A stretch of 64,000 nucleotides of DNA from Patagioenas fasciata (Eukaryota > Chordata > Aves > Columbiformes > Columbidae). This document shows, piece by piece, positions 25,101-37,067 of this stretch (position 1 is its first letter; the number at the start of each line of letters is the position of its first letter). The stretch lies in assembly GCF_037038585.1 (NCBI RefSeq), contig NC_092520.1, positions 9,130,501 to 9,194,500 on the forward strand. The letters are read 5' to 3'. A program made the translations under genes and the position numbers. A model generated the notes under the pieces. That model was not told the origin of the DNA. It did no database searches and worked only from the letters and a program-made list of their open reading frames with translations.

Positions 25101-28100
25101 GCTGAAATGGTTTAATTTTGGACGTTTGTTTCTATGCCTTTTTGAAGAACTGAGATTTTGATGACCCACCAAAAACTCTCAGATGCTCAGATGCTCAAAT
25201 AATAAAAACAGTATGAGTTTCGTATTTATTGGGAGAAGTTTGTTGTCTGCCTGGACCCGAATGGCTGGCAAACACCCCTGACCTCTTTGGTATAGCTAAG
25301 GACACGTCAACCAGTTTGACATGTCTAGATGGCAGGCAGTGAGCAACTGGGTGAGATGGATGAAGTTGTAGAGAAGAAACATGTTGGAGCCCTTGGGTCA
25401 GCCTTCAGCTGAGCTCCTTGCTCAGACCCGTGGTTTCCACCCATCAGTGCATCTTCTCAGGATAACTATAGCTTTGGAAGCAAGAGGAGAGGCTTCCTCA
25501 ACCACGACACTTCTTGGGATGGATGATGCTGTTGGTTGGACTTCAGGGGCAGGAAAAGTGACTTTCTTCCTCCAGCTCTTGCACTGTAATTCCAGGCCAG
25601 CAGCTCTGTCCACAGCAGAAGGAGATGGTAGAAGCCACATGAAAGCCCATAGACCTGCAGCTTCCAGCGGCCGTGGGCTGTGGTGCCAGCTGACTTTGTG
25701 CCTTGCATTTCATTCCACAAGTGCAGGAATGGAAACAAAAAATGCTGGGAGAGGGGAAGCCAAAGGGGACAAAAGCTATTTGCTTTCCTAGCATTGGTTT
25801 TACCCTGGAGGGTTTTTTTTCAGGTCACAACTGTGCTGATGTGAAAAAAAGTTAATATATATATTTTTTTTCCTTTTACCACCCTTCGTTGTTACACCAA
25901 AAGCTGCAGATCTGGGACACGGCAGGACAAGAGCGATTCCGGTCCATCACGCAGAGTTATTATCGCAGCGCTAACGCCTTAATCTTGACATACGACATCA
26001 CCTGTGAAGAATCCTTCCGGTGTCTCCCCGAGTGGCTGCGGGAGATTGAGCAGTATGCCAGCAATAAAGTCATTACTGTGCTAGTGGGTAAGTGACGGTG
26101 GCCCCCGGTGGGGTGGCGTGACAAGGGGGCGAGCTCTGCGTGGCGAGGGCTTGGCGGCAGATGGAGGTGTCAGCAGGGGGACAACGTGGCGTCTCTATGA
26201 ACTGGTGGGGCAGGATGCTCAAACTGGTGTGGGGGATCTTGTTCGCAAGCAGTTTTAACTGCGAGTGGGCACAGGATACAGCTGGTGACTTACACTCAGT
26301 GCTCGGACCGTTCCTTCTGCAAGTATCCCTAAGGTGCTGATGTTCAGGACACCACAGCTGCTTCTTGACGCATGGTCCTGTCTCGGGTCTATGGTTACTG
26401 CATGAGGAGGTGGATCTTTCCTCCAGCTGGTCCCATGTGGGACTAAAGTGTTGATGGTGCAGCTGCCAACTGAGCTAAAAACGGGGCAGTGTCCCTCGTG
26501 ACTCCCAACCTGGATCTCTACAAATACAGGGTGTTTCAAAAGGATGGACCCAATTTCAAAGCAGCATGATTTCAAATTGGATCCATCTTTTTGAAACACC
26601 CTGTATATGAGGATCTGCTGAAGCTGATGATGCCTGCAGGTTGCTGATTTGGGTGATCTGGAGCATCGTATGAGGAGAGACTGATAGAGCTGGGTCTGTT
26701 CAGCCTGGAAAAGAGAAGCTGAGAGGGGATCTCATCAATGTTTATAAAAACCTCAAGGGTGGGTGTCAAGAGGATGGACCAGACTCCTTTCAGTGGTGCC
26801 CAATGACAGAATGAGGGGCAACGGGCACAGACTGAAGCACAGGAGGTTCCATCTGGGTATGAGGAGAAACTTCTTGACTTTGAGGCACCAGAGCCCTGGA
26901 CCAGGCTGCCCAGAGAGGCTGAGGAGTCTCCTTCTCTGAAGACATTCAAACCCACCTGGACACATTCCTGTGTGATCTGCTCTGGTGAACCTGCTTTAGT
27001 AGGTGGGTTGGACTGGGTGATCTCCAGAGGTCCCTTCCAACCCCAACCATCCTGTGATTCTATGATTCTGTACCCCATAGCTGTGGGACAACCACAATCT
27101 TATCTCAAGTGGGTCAGGATCTGGGAACCAGGTCAGGACATGATGACTGTGTGGATGGTAGCATTTGTAGGTGGTGCAGACCTGGAAAACTGGATACTTT
27201 TGCATGGATTTTAGGGATACTAAAAATATACAGCTGAATGTTATATTAATCTGCAGAGCTTCAACTCAAGCTGAAGCAGACTTCAGGCCCTCTGTCTGCT
27301 ACAAGCAAGGCAAAGGGTATTTTGCCTGCCTGTGCTTTTCCATACTCTGCTTCCAGCATCTGATACTCAGGACTTTGCTTTCAAAGGCCCGAGAACATAT
27401 AAAGAACAATGGAAAAATAATTTGGGGAAAGCCCCAATGCTGCAGCATTGACATTTTCTTTTAAACAGCAAACTATTAAAGGCAAAAGTCTAGATGATTG
27501 TAAAATGTGGTTAAGGTGTCTTTAAAAGAAATCTTTTGAGTTTTACATGCCCCAGTGGTATTGCAAGTGAGCTGTGGGGTTTACAGAGATTCCATTCAAG
27601 AAACCCTGCTCATGGAGTATAAGAAGTATGGCATGTGAATGTTAGGTGAATTATCAGCAACTACAGCACAAAATATAAATAACAGTCATAACACACGCTT
27701 TGAAGATGGTGACACCCATAAACCACTTGTTCTGAGTGACAATCTGGTTAGGAAGTTAACTTCAGTTTTTGCAGCAGGTCCAAGAAACTGTTTTGTCAAG
27801 AAAGGAAGGAGACGTGAGACATGGCTTGCCAGTGGAAGTGCAGTCTTCTCCCACTAATTCTCACAAAATTGCTGGTGGAAATGAGCTCAGGAGATGTTCC
27901 CTCCTGATCCTGCTGAGTCCATGAACATAGGCCCTTGTTATCACAGGTCCTGGTCCATTATCTTTGTTATAAGATTAATTTATGGCAAAAGCATCATGTT
28001 TGAAGTGAAGTGGCCAGTAATAAGGTATAATCATATCAGACTCTTGCTTGAGGCTTTAATCAACCCTTTGCCCAACTGAGCTCTCTGAAGGCAGAGGCTG

Positions 28101-28859
28101 GTTTCTCTCCCCACTTTGCTCTGCAGGTGCCCCCCAAGCCCATCCATCTTCAGCCTCAACAGCCAAATCCTTTACAGGAATATTTAAATAGGAAACCAGC
28201 CAGGCTTCTTTTGAAGCTTGTAATGACATGAGAAATATCATGTTCAGTGTCTCACATGCTGTAATTGACATTTTAAGTGCTCCTCAGAGCAAGAACAGGA
28301 GAATTTTCAGTAGATATTAAAAATGGAAATCCTTTAATGTTGGTTGATGGCAGCAAACAGATGCACTAGTGCTAAATTGAAGCTGACTTGGATGTTCAGA
28401 GGGCATGTTCCATTAAATGAGCTGATATTAAATGAACTGGGTCACATATATCTGTTATTTGGAAGGGAGAGAAAGCACTACGAGTTTTACATCAAACTCA
28501 CACTCCATACATAAATAAACCACCAAACTCTTTATCTCTTATCAACCTCTATTTCTCTGGTTTTGGAAGTCAAATTAATTTTCCTTCTAAAATCTTTTAT
28601 CAATGCAGGTAATAAGATTGATTTAGCTGATAAGAGGGAAGTCTCCCAGCAAAGAGCTGCAGAGTTCTCCGAGGCGCAGGACATGTACTATCTGGAAACC
28701 TCAGCAAAAGAATCAGATAATGTGGAAAAACTCTTCCTGGACTTGGCCTGCAGGTTGATCAGCGAGGCACGGCAGAACACCCTTGTGAACAATGTCTCTT
28801 CCCCCTTACCAGGAGAGGGGAAAAGCATCAGCTACTTGACTTGCTGTAACTTTAATTAA
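19036..28859 (+). CDS. RAB30: RAB30, Ras-related small GTPase of the Golgi (complete coding span, 4 exons)
   Basis: Joined exons 19036-19128, 20643-20726, 25904-26087 and 28609-28859 give 612 bases, that is 203 residues plus stop, the same length as human RAB30 and nearly identical to it. All GTPase motifs are present: P-loop GNAGVGKT (16-23), switch I Thr41 in [15 protein letters not shown] (63-69), NKID (122-125) and ETSAK (150-154). The tail ends TCCNFN, with the paired cysteines 199-200 available for geranylgeranylation. RAB30 cycles between GDP and GTP on Golgi membranes and is needed for Golgi structure. A role in autophagy of bacteria has also been reported. All splice sites are GT-AG and the phases agree (0, 0, 1). 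Visible differences from human are conservative (for example LADKREV in place of LAERREV). The identification rests on my recall of the human protein, and I regard it as secure. Confidence 0.97.
19129..20642 (+). other. RAB30 intron between coding exons 1 and 2
   Basis: A 1.5-kb GT-AG intron. It contains one minus-strand CR1 tail at 19981-20081. No other feature is recognised. Confidence 0.9.
19981..20081 (-). repeat. CR1 LINE 3' tail (minus strand)
   Basis: About 100 bases of inverted CR1 3' end: a decayed AGAATAATTGAATC tail, CAGTTGGAAGAGACC, then ATCAAGTCCAACCGTAACCT and the ACCATGTCCCTAAGAACCAT block, typical of the subfamily also seen at 12463 and 40470. Confidence 0.88.
20643..20726 (+). 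CDS. RAB30: RAB30 coding exon 2 (switch I)
   Basis: The 84-base exon follows TTCTTTCAG and precedes the donor GTAGGA. It encodes residues 32-59, beginning [15 protein letters not shown], with the switch I / effector loop and Thr41 that coordinates magnesium. Both boundaries are phase 0. Confidence 0.97.
21738..21835. repeat. T-rich low-complexity DNA
   Basis: Several T runs of 8-11 bases interleaved with G-rich words (TTGTTGTTGTTGGTTGGG). No boundaries or target duplications are seen. Confidence 0.8.
22543..23194 (-). mobile_element. Solo LTR of an avian endogenous retrovirus, complete, minus orientation
   Basis: A 652-base element with LTR termini: in the minus orientation it starts TGTCCTGGTTTTG and ends CCTCGACA. 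It is flanked by a perfect 5-bp direct repeat, TCCTG, at 22538-22542 and 23195-23199. A TATA-like TATAAAAG lies on the minus strand at 22952-22959, which supports the orientation. No internal retroviral genes are present on either side, so this is a solo LTR left by recombination between two LTRs. The 5-bp duplication fits an ERVL-like group, and similar TGTCCTGGTTTY LTRs are abundant in neoavian and passerine genomes. It lies antisense within RAB30 intron 2. The subfamily name cannot be given without a repeat library. Confidence 0.9.
25904..26087 (+). CDS. RAB30: RAB30 coding exon 3 (switch II)
   Basis: The 184-base exon begins CTGCAGATCTGGGACACG after an AG acceptor at 25902-25903 and ends in phase 1 at a strong GTAAGTG donor. 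It encodes residues 60-120 and the first base of Gly121, including [18 protein letters not shown], the G3 box and switch II. It has more CpG than surrounding intron, as expected for conserved coding DNA. Confidence 0.97.
26525..26605. mobile_element. Palindromic mariner-like MITE with TA target duplication
   Basis: The two arms (26527-26562 and about 26568-26603) are inverted repeats with only two or three differences over some 36 bases. Both begin CAGGGTGTTTCAAAA reading inward. The body is only 77 bases, and TA flanks each end (26525-26526 and 26604-26605), as expected for Tc1/mariner-type insertion. The palindrome is nearly unspaced, so the transcribed RNA would fold into a long hairpin. 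It has no coding capacity. I infer the mariner-type assignment from the TA duplication and the termini, not from a library match. Confidence 0.8.
26656..27070 (+). repeat. CR1 LINE 3' end
   Basis: About 415 bases of CR1 3' region from the ATGAGGAGAGACTGATAGAG block through TTCAGCCTGGAAAAGAGAAG, then GTGATCTGCTCTGGTGAACC, and ending TGTGATTCTATGATTCTG. It is the same subfamily as the minus-strand copy at 52327. Confidence 0.95.
28609..28859 (+). CDS. RAB30: RAB30 coding exon 4 (last coding exon, stop at 28857-28859)
   Basis: The exon opens after CAATGCAG at 28608. GT completes Gly121 and the frame continues [11 protein letters not shown]. It carries the G4 (NKID) and G5 (ETSAK) nucleotide-binding motifs, the hypervariable tail and the di-cysteine prenylation motif CCNFN, and stops with TAA. 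The exon runs on into the 3' UTR. Confidence 0.97.
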
Positions 28860-29723
28860 AGAGCTGGCATGTGAACTACCCCTTCCGCCATGGGCCAAGA
28901 GGAATATCTTTTTTTTTTTTCTGGGATTTATCTCCTTGAAGGGAATTCCTGCCACCTTGACCCATCTGACTCACCCTGAGTCAGGTTGCAGACCTGGAAG
29001 CATGGCAGGCTGATGGCTCCAGCTGCATGGCAACGTAGCAGAATCTAACACGGTTTAAATGTCATTTTTCTTGCAGTCTCTGGAGCGGGTTGGGAGAAGG
29101 AGAGTTGCCCAAGCACTTCATGTAATGCAGAACATGAGCTATTGCGTTTTCTTCAGTGGGAGACTAGAGCAGCCTCTCTTGAAGAAGGTACTAAAGAGAT
29201 CAGAATCTCTCTTACAGAGCATTGTGTTTGATCCTTTTTAAAACTAAACAAAAAGGAACAATGATGAACACTGATCCTGGACTACACTGGCAATCTTCTG
29301 GGCTGCCAGAGAGTGAGCTCCTAAGACGTGTATAGTGTCTGCCCGTGCGTCTCCATGGAGGACTCTGGTGTTTGAAATAGTATTGTGTCTCTCATCTACA
29401 GGCACTTTCATGAACATGGAATTAAAAAAAAAAATTACATATATCAATGTTTTCAAGACTTAAGACAACATGGATACAGCTCAGTTGCTCCTTTTGGTGC
29501 TAGCAGTTCAGCAAATATTCCATAGACCAAACGTAGTCTTACTACATTATTGTCCTCTGAATGTGTAACTTGGACTGGTTAGGGAAAAAAACACTAATAA
29601 GCACTGTTCATTAAAAAAAAAATTAAAAAAAAAAAAATCTCGTTACCTCTTTTTCTGGGCCTGAACAGAGTGGGTAAAGGACTGTGCTTCTTTGATATCC
29701 AACACAGGATGAAAAGACTTTCC

Positions 29724-29735
29724 AGAAATAAATAA
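29724..29735 (+). other. Candidate proximal poly(A) signals of RAB30
   Basis: Overlapping AATAAATAAA after TTTCCAGA, about 870 bases past the stop codon. A further AATAAA sits at 29926-29931. The signals are consensus, but downstream GU-rich context is weak, so use is uncertain. Confidence 0.35.
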
Positions 29736-31667
29736 AGAAATTAACTCTCCCTCCTCTAATTAGTCATGTCCTAATGTAAAAAGAATTACCCTTGGGAAAC
29801 GTGATTGGTTGAGTTGGAAAAAGCGCGCCAGACATGACCAAGATCTTGTGTGCACACGGATTGTGCGTAAGGGTTCAAAGAGAGCACGGTTTGAAGCAGC
29901 AGTTCTGCAATGTCTCCAGCTTAAAAATAAAGCTTGTAGATACAGCTCTTGTTGAAAGGCAGGTGTGCAGTTTTGTAGAGGAGTGGGTTGGGTTTCTTTT
30001 ATGCTAAGTGGAAATAGTGATGGGTTGCAAGTGGGTGTCATTCTGTGTCTGACCGATCCAGCGCTCACCTGGTGGAACTGCTCTCCACGATGCTCTTGAA
30101 GGTATTTTCTTGGCTTCTAGTCTCTCTGCTAAAGTAGGTTCAGGGCTGTAAAGTCATTATATTGATGCTTTGTACTCTTAATCCGAGACTCCAGTGTATG
30201 TGTAACTGTTTAGGCAATTTCTACGAAACCCGAAAAGTGGAAGCACTATGGAGTTTGCGACGTTATTACACCTCTAGTGCCATATGCGAATAATGCGTTG
30301 CAAATTTACAGGTTGATGTTAAAACAAATTTGGAATGTGGTGAACGCGCACATGAAAAAATGATTTTTAGAAGTTTGAGTTCAGTTTAGCTAATCTGGAT
30401 ATATCTCTTCTGGCGATTACATGGCTGTGATATGCTGTAATTTTGAGATAATCAATTTAGTACTATTTGGCGTTTATTGAAAATTATAACAGAGCTTTTG
30501 TATTGACATAAAAAGCTGCCAGTAAGTACTTTTTGAAAAGAGTAACAATTAAAAAAAGGCATTTTAAAATGCTTTTACACATTTTCCTGAAAAGACTTCT
30601 TTGGGCTGTATCATGTTGTGCCTTTGATCTGTAATGAGGAGCTGACTCTGTGTGTCAGAGAGAGGGAAGCGCTGTGTCATATCGTCACTTTTAATATTTT
30701 CTTGCTGTTTTTTTAGGTAACTTCCTTCTTTTATGACTAGTGGTAAAATGAAGGTGTAGAAGTTGTGGCACAAGGCTTGTTTGTCGTTTAGGTAGCACTT
30801 AGGAAAGTGCTGCTGTGAGAGATTTTGGGTTCATGTAATCTGCGTTGGCCTCTACTGATCTTTTTCAGTCTCTGCTTATGGAGTAATCCAGAGGATGTAG
30901 AAATCTATCGGATTTGTAGCTTCTGCTGTGCCATGTGGCACAGCCTGTGCTGAAGGGCCCTGTCTGTCTTGAGAGCTCCCCAAATTGCCAAATGCGGCCT
31001 CATCTCAGGTTGTGGAGACCACCCAACTCTGAGACAGCTGTTTCTGCACAGCTTTTAGGTTCTTGCTTAGAGCGAGACTCGGTGTGTGACATGTAAGGGA
31101 ACACTTGAGTTTAAAAATTAATAATTACATATATTTAATTTGTGAAAGCTCTCACTCTTCAGATGCTGCATTTGTCAGGATATAATTGATAACAAATAGG
31201 GCAGGGCTGGTTGATCGAGTTAGTCGAGGAGGAAGGAAACTGCTCACTGAAACATCTGTGGGTTCCTCAGCCTTGACTTCCAAAAGCATCAAAGCTGGGC
31301 AGGTACTTTACATTCCTGCTGAGTACCACTATAAATGCAATTTAAGTGCTCCTTGCTTCACTTCTGGAGGTTGAACTGTAACACATTATCATGACTGAGC
31401 AGGCCGAACTGGTCAAATAGCAGAAACTAATAACTGTTTTCTTGGTTGTTCACTTTGAGCTTTCTGGAAGTCTTAGTCTCTTTTTCCAGTGTTTTACTAA
31501 CCTGTAGGTGATTATTTTGGAGACTGCCTACTAGCAACCTCCAAGCGGTGGTTCTTTTTATTGCTAGCAGATCTTCTCCATGTAAGGACTCCATGTCCAA
31601 ACAGGGATCTGCACTTGCAGAAGGGTGGAGTGTTGCGCTTGGGCCGACGTTACAGTGAAGTATCTGA

Positions 31668-31715
31668 CTGCTCCAGATACTTCAGATACTGCTCCAGATA
31701 CTTCCAGACTGCTCG
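31668..31715. repeat. Short tandem duplication, period about 20-21 bases
   Basis: CTGCTCCAGATACTTCAGATA (31668-31688) is followed by a near copy at 31689-31708 and the start of a third at 31709. There are two full units and one partial. Confidence 0.85.
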
Positions 31716-32424
31716 TAAGCCAAAGCTGTAGTTTGAAACTTGCCTCTTTTTCTGCAGTTAACACACCACCTGTTGGAGAATTGGTATTTTATTGTAGTAA
31801 CTCCTTTGCAGGAGTTATTTTTGTGCACCTTGAAGTATTCCTCTAGTGTGTACAACCCACCTTTCCTTGTAGCATTGAAGGCTGATCTTCTCTTCTGCAG
31901 TCTGGTCTACAGCTGAAGGCTTCCCGATCAAAAAAAACCAGCTTTATCAGCTGCTAATGACAACTTAGTGATGAAAGTCTTGAAAAATAAAAAGAGATTT
32001 ACAAAAATACAAATCCCAGTTATCTGACAATCATCTATGGCCAACACCTCACTAGATGAGTGGATTTTTGAGAGAACTGTCAGTAGAAGCTTTCTGACGT
32101 TTGCTGGGTTGAGTATCCAAAAGCCATGTGGAGTTGATATAATGGGGCCAAATTTGACTGGAAATGTTCTCTACTGTCAAGAGAACAAGGCATTGCATTT
32201 AGTGTGGTTGCTACATTTTGAGGTGTTTTCAGGGTGACATGCTCACACCCATGGAGTAATCTTATTTCTGGGTGAATGTTAATTTTATAGTAGCCCCATA
32301 ATGAGACTAATAGCTCCAAGCAGAAGTCAATGTTAGATGGTCAACCAATGTTTGCTTTATTTAGCAAACCTGTTTAGAAAGATTAATAAAATCTGCTGAA
32401 AATTGGATGGTTTTAATTCTGTTT

Positions 32425-32540
32425 TCCAGTTCAGCCACTGATTCAATCAAGCTGATCGTGGGTAAATCACCAACTGTTCTGTGCTTCAGATGGCTGCCTG
32501 TGAAGCACTCACTATTATTTTGCATTGGGTATTTACACTG
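32425..32540 (-). repeat. Possible ancient MIR-like SINE fragment
   Basis: Plus-strand words CAGTTCAGCCACTGATTCA, GTGGGTAAATCACCAACTG and TCTGTGCTTCAGATGGCTG resemble, in order, the inverse of the conserved MIR core and 3' region (GTGCCTCAGTTT, GGGCAAGTCACTTAAC). It is heavily diverged. Confidence 0.4.
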
Positions 32541-35500
32541 CAAGTTTGCTGAGACAAGACATGACTTTCTCCTGTTCCTATTTGTATTGCCCACAAGGGA
32601 GCAAGCACCAGGGAAAAAAAAGCTGCTCATGACAAAGTTACGATGGAAAAAGTGAAATTACAAACTTTAAGGAAGGGGGACAGTGGGTGCCTCTTCCTAC
32701 TTTTAACGTTAAAGTCCTGATTTGATCTGGAGGTGAGTTGTTTGAGCATGCAGTCAAATACGTGTTTGTGCTGAATGCGAAATGGCTTTGTGATCGTTAT
32801 TTAATGAAAACCACACATGACAAATTGTCAGGCAAGATACTTTGTTCTTTGCTGTAGAATGCACGAAACAGCCCTTAAAATCTGTCAGCCTGCTGGTGCT
32901 GTTTGTCTTTTTGGAAATAGCTATATTGGTAACAGTTGGCTCCTGCTAGTCTAGGTTTAGTAGTTAATGGCTATTGAATTCCTTCAACATCAATAATAAC
33001 AGCAGCAGACTGAGGCTGACAGAGGAGACAGTGATTTGAAAAGAGGGAAAGTCGAAATCAGTGATGCAGGAGCACGGTGGGTGCACACACATGGGACAAC
33101 AGGCTTTCCTGAGCTTTTGCTGACAAGAGATGCAATTAGTTATAGTCAAACCCACTGGGCTTTGCCTTACTCGTTATCCCTAAGGACTGCTGTTTGTTCA
33201 GCTGCTTTTCCACGTGTTTCTCTTTTCAGCATGAAGAACTGTCCAGAAATCAGGCTGAGATGTTGAGCTGGCGTGATTTCTGTAGTCAGAGACTGAATTA
33301 AGTTGGAAAAGAGGTGAAATTCTCCAGTTGTTGAAATAGGCTGAGTATAAACGTGCAGGATACGCTGCCCTTTGGGGACCTGTGGTGCGGTCGTGGTGGG
33401 TTATGGCTGGAGACACTGTCACAGAAACCCTCTCCTGGCTGTGGGGCAGACTGAGGGCTGTAGCCCTTTGTGCAAGGGGAAACGTGGCTGTGTGGAGCAG
33501 AAAATGCAAAGTAATCCCATCCTCTTTAAAAAAAAAAAAAAGGCATCAAGGACTTAGATTTTTGATTGCTCTGGATTTTAATAAGAAATGCTTTCAATAT
33601 GAGTTGCATCTGAAATTCTTCTGCATTCTGTTGCTTTCAGTATCAAAGTCCCCAATATCTGTCTAAGTGTTGCGTCTACCAATAAAGACCTTTTTGAGCT
33701 TATTCAGCTAGAAGAAGTCTTTCCAGAGGATACTTTGTGAATTCCTACTGAGCAAGTATGGGAACTCTTTGCAATGTTGATGTTCATAAGGGCCTAACAG
33801 AAAACCCACTGGAGCCAAAATAAATACTCTAATCAATTCTAGAAGCGAAAGGCCTGTGAAAGATGTTATATCAAAATGGTTTTTTCCTTAGTTTTTTTGT
33901 AAGCTTTGCTTATCTGAACGAATTTGTCTCCTGAAGCCAACCTTTCTGTCCTCTTGTTGTTGCGGGTACTAATTGCTCTAGTTACTGTTCACAAACAGCA
34001 AAGGATCATCGGTTTGAAGGACAGTCTTGTTTTCTGATGATGATGCATGATAGGGAGACACTTGCTTTCCTACAAGCCCTAGTGCATCCTAAGCACAGCA
34101 ACCTCAGCTGGAACCGATCACATCTTTGAAATGCGATCATCCACTTGAGCTGTAGTTAAATGTACCATAAAGGTTACAAAGCTCTCATCTGCCTCAGCTC
34201 AGGATTTATCTTGGCTAGGAAAACAAACAACAGGGTAATCATGCTCCCAAAGGCAGAGGAATGCTGTGGCTCCTTACTTCGCTCATCAGCACCTCACTGA
34301 ACTGACCCAAAGCCTCCTTTGCTGTACTGAACTATATGTGGCTGAGATGGATTGCGGGCTGTCATCACCCATGGATGCCACCACAGCCTTTGCCATCATG
34401 TGCATAAGCCATAACTTAAACCAGAAGTAAAAACTATGCCATGTGAGTTGAGAGTGGTTTTCATTTTTTTCCCTTTTGGGGAGCCAAAAAAAGCTCATTT
34501 CCAATGTTTGCACCTCCAAATACAGTCAACTGGGTAACTGGGGCAAGATCACCTACACAGAGCAGATGCTGAGACGGCAGTGAGTGTAATTTAGGCTGTA
34601 ATTGTTGTCAGTGAAAATTTAGACTGGTTTTAAGAGTAAAGCTAGGGTTAACAGCTCAGCTCATGTGTCTGGATAAACAGGAGCTGGCTGTACTGTACTC
34701 AGAGATTGTCTCTGTTTTCACATGGATGGGATCACATTTGTTGAACCAGTTATCCTTTTCCAGCAAGCTTAGAAGACAATTTTAGCTCTGAGTAATCCTA
34801 CAATTAGACTCAAAAGCAGATGCCACCTTTGCATTTGCACCTTTGCTTTTCCTCTGCTGCTTATCTTGGGTTAGTGTTCCCAAGACCACGCACGCTGGTG
34901 AGCGCACCATGGTGGTGTCTTTACCGAGCATCTTCTGGAGTCCAGCCCATGTCCACAGGCATCTGATATGTCCAACACCTGTGTCAGTCACAGTTTGAGC
35001 TGTACATGGTTCCCTGGGGGAAGGGGATGTTAGAAGTACTCGTATGCTTTCATGGACAGTCATCAAAGGCTCTGGTGTCACATAATGCAAACTTCAGAGC
35101 TTTTCAAAGCTTGATTCCTCCAGTATCTTTTATCCATTAATCTGTTCCTTCCCAATAGTGCTCGTTTCAAGCACTGTGGAGGTCTCAGGCTGGAAATGGA
35201 CCTCATTGCATGAACCACGGGATCCAACTCCTGCTTTAGGTAGAAGGAAGAGCACCCCTGGCTCATCTTCTGTGCCACCTTGAGTTTCTTACAGTGAACA
35301 TAAACCTAATTCGATAAACCCATTCTCAGGCAGGGCATCCTGTGAGGATGCTTCTCTTCTTATAGTACCAATATGAGAGATTCAGGTGTCAAGATTCGGT
35401 GGTGTTTTGGTGCGCGTAAATCTCTGGTGGGCAGGTGGATGCCACTTTCCATCCAGGGAGATGCATGGGCATGTGGAGGAGGAGAATTGTTCTGAGCTGT

Positions 35501-37067
35501 CACTAGGGTCGTGCTGTGGGCATCTCCAAGAGTCTGGGTTGCACTGTTGGCGTGAGCTTTAGTAAGTGTAACAGTCACAGTGTCCCCAGCAGCCAAGCCT
35601 AAATGGAGCAGGAAGCGGAGGAGAGGGAAATGCTGTTTTGACATTTTAATGGAGTGAGAATAAAATGTTTGGTCTATGGCGGGGAGAGCTGCCGTGATTT
35701 CGGGCGCTGCTGTTGCCTCAGCTCTCGCAGACTGTTGGAAGGAGCCTTACCGCTGGCCTCCACATACAGTCAGCACGGAAACGGGGAAAAAACAACTTAA
35801 GCTGGTGTTTCAGAGGAGAAAAACCTATCTAATGAGAGCATGGAGGAAGCCCGGTGCTTGTTGCTATGCTGGTTTGAAGTGACAAGTATATCTCTGGATA
35901 TTAGAGAAGCAGTTCAAAATGCGCCATGGTTTTTAGCATAATAAGATGCACTGCAGATATGTCACATCCATTTCGCTCCCTACAGCTGTTTACAAAAGAA
36001 AAAGAAACAAAACCAACAGAAAATCCACAAACCCCGAGATGGGAGCAGCTGCAGTCACTCAGCTGTCAATCTGGGACAAGGCTCGTTCTGCTCCTCTTTT
36101 ATTTCCACTTCACTCTGTTCTGCTGCACATATTTGGCTGTTCTGTGAATTTGCAGATCATGAGATTTTTTTTCATTTTATTTTAACTGCCTTTGATCTAT
36201 ACAGAAAGACTCACCCAGCTCTCATTTGAATTCATTAATGCTTTGAGTAGGCATTTTAATTTAATGTTTACTGGCTTGTTTCCCTTTGTAACGTTATCTA
36301 ACTGACAAGTTTGTCGTGCTCTGAGTTACCTTTAGGTTTTTGAGTCTAAAACGTTTCCTCTTTCCTGAATGCTATGATCATTTTTGGAGATGTTGTAAAG
36401 GCATCTTCCTTTCCTCAGAAGAAAACCTGAACTACTTGCAGCTTTGATTACTAGCAAATCCATGCTGAAGCACGTAATGCTCTCTACAGCGTGAACAAAA
36501 AACATTTTATACTATCAACTGTAGTTTGAATTGTAGTTTAAAAACCTGCTTAAGCACTAAAAGCAGCATTTTGTTTGCAGCATCCATGCCAGGGAAGTCA
36601 CAGCATTAAAGGAATTTCCTGGGTTGCAGTTTTACCCACAAAGCTCTGCTGTCTTTTCCCTAACAATTGTGAATTTAGCACAATGTACAGAATTTTAGCA
36701 AGATCCCCAATTCCTAAACACGTGGCCAGAAGGAGGAGGAGAGAATGCATTTCTTGTTGATCAAGCACAACCATTTCAGTGAAGAAAATGCACTACAGCT
36801 GGTCAGACCATTGATCTCGAGTTGCTGGGGTGGTGCTGGCTCTGGGAAGGGTATAAGTGTTAGCAAATCGCCAAACTGTGAATCATTGACTGTCAGAAGC
36901 ATTTGGCTTGTCTGCTTTTTTGTTAAGTTCCTGTTGTCAAGTGTGGTACAGAGCGGTTGAGAGAGGAATGTATTTGGATGACCAGGATGATGAATGTATG
37001 ATGCCTCATGTTTATTTGTAATGTCCTTTTTATACTTAGAAATTGCTTACATATGTATCTGTATGTA

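Larger units (their letters stand above)
20727..25903 (+). other. RAB30 intron between coding exons 2 and 3
   Basis: A 5.2-kb GT-AG intron with a T-rich low-complexity patch at about 21740-21830 and the solo LTR at 22543-23194. No other repeat or exon is recognised. A 136-codon open frame at 25381-25791 has no recognisable content. Confidence 0.9.
26088..28608 (+). other. RAB30 intron between coding exons 3 and 4
   Basis: A 2.5-kb GT-AG intron holding the palindromic MITE at 26525-26605 and a CR1 3' end at 26656-27070. No other feature is recognised from 27071 to 28608. Confidence 0.9.

Noticed and set aside
25381-25791. 136-codon plus-strand frame in RAB30 intron 2
   Set aside because: It has no recognisable motif, overlapping frames of similar length exist on the minus strand, and RAB30 splicing does not need it.
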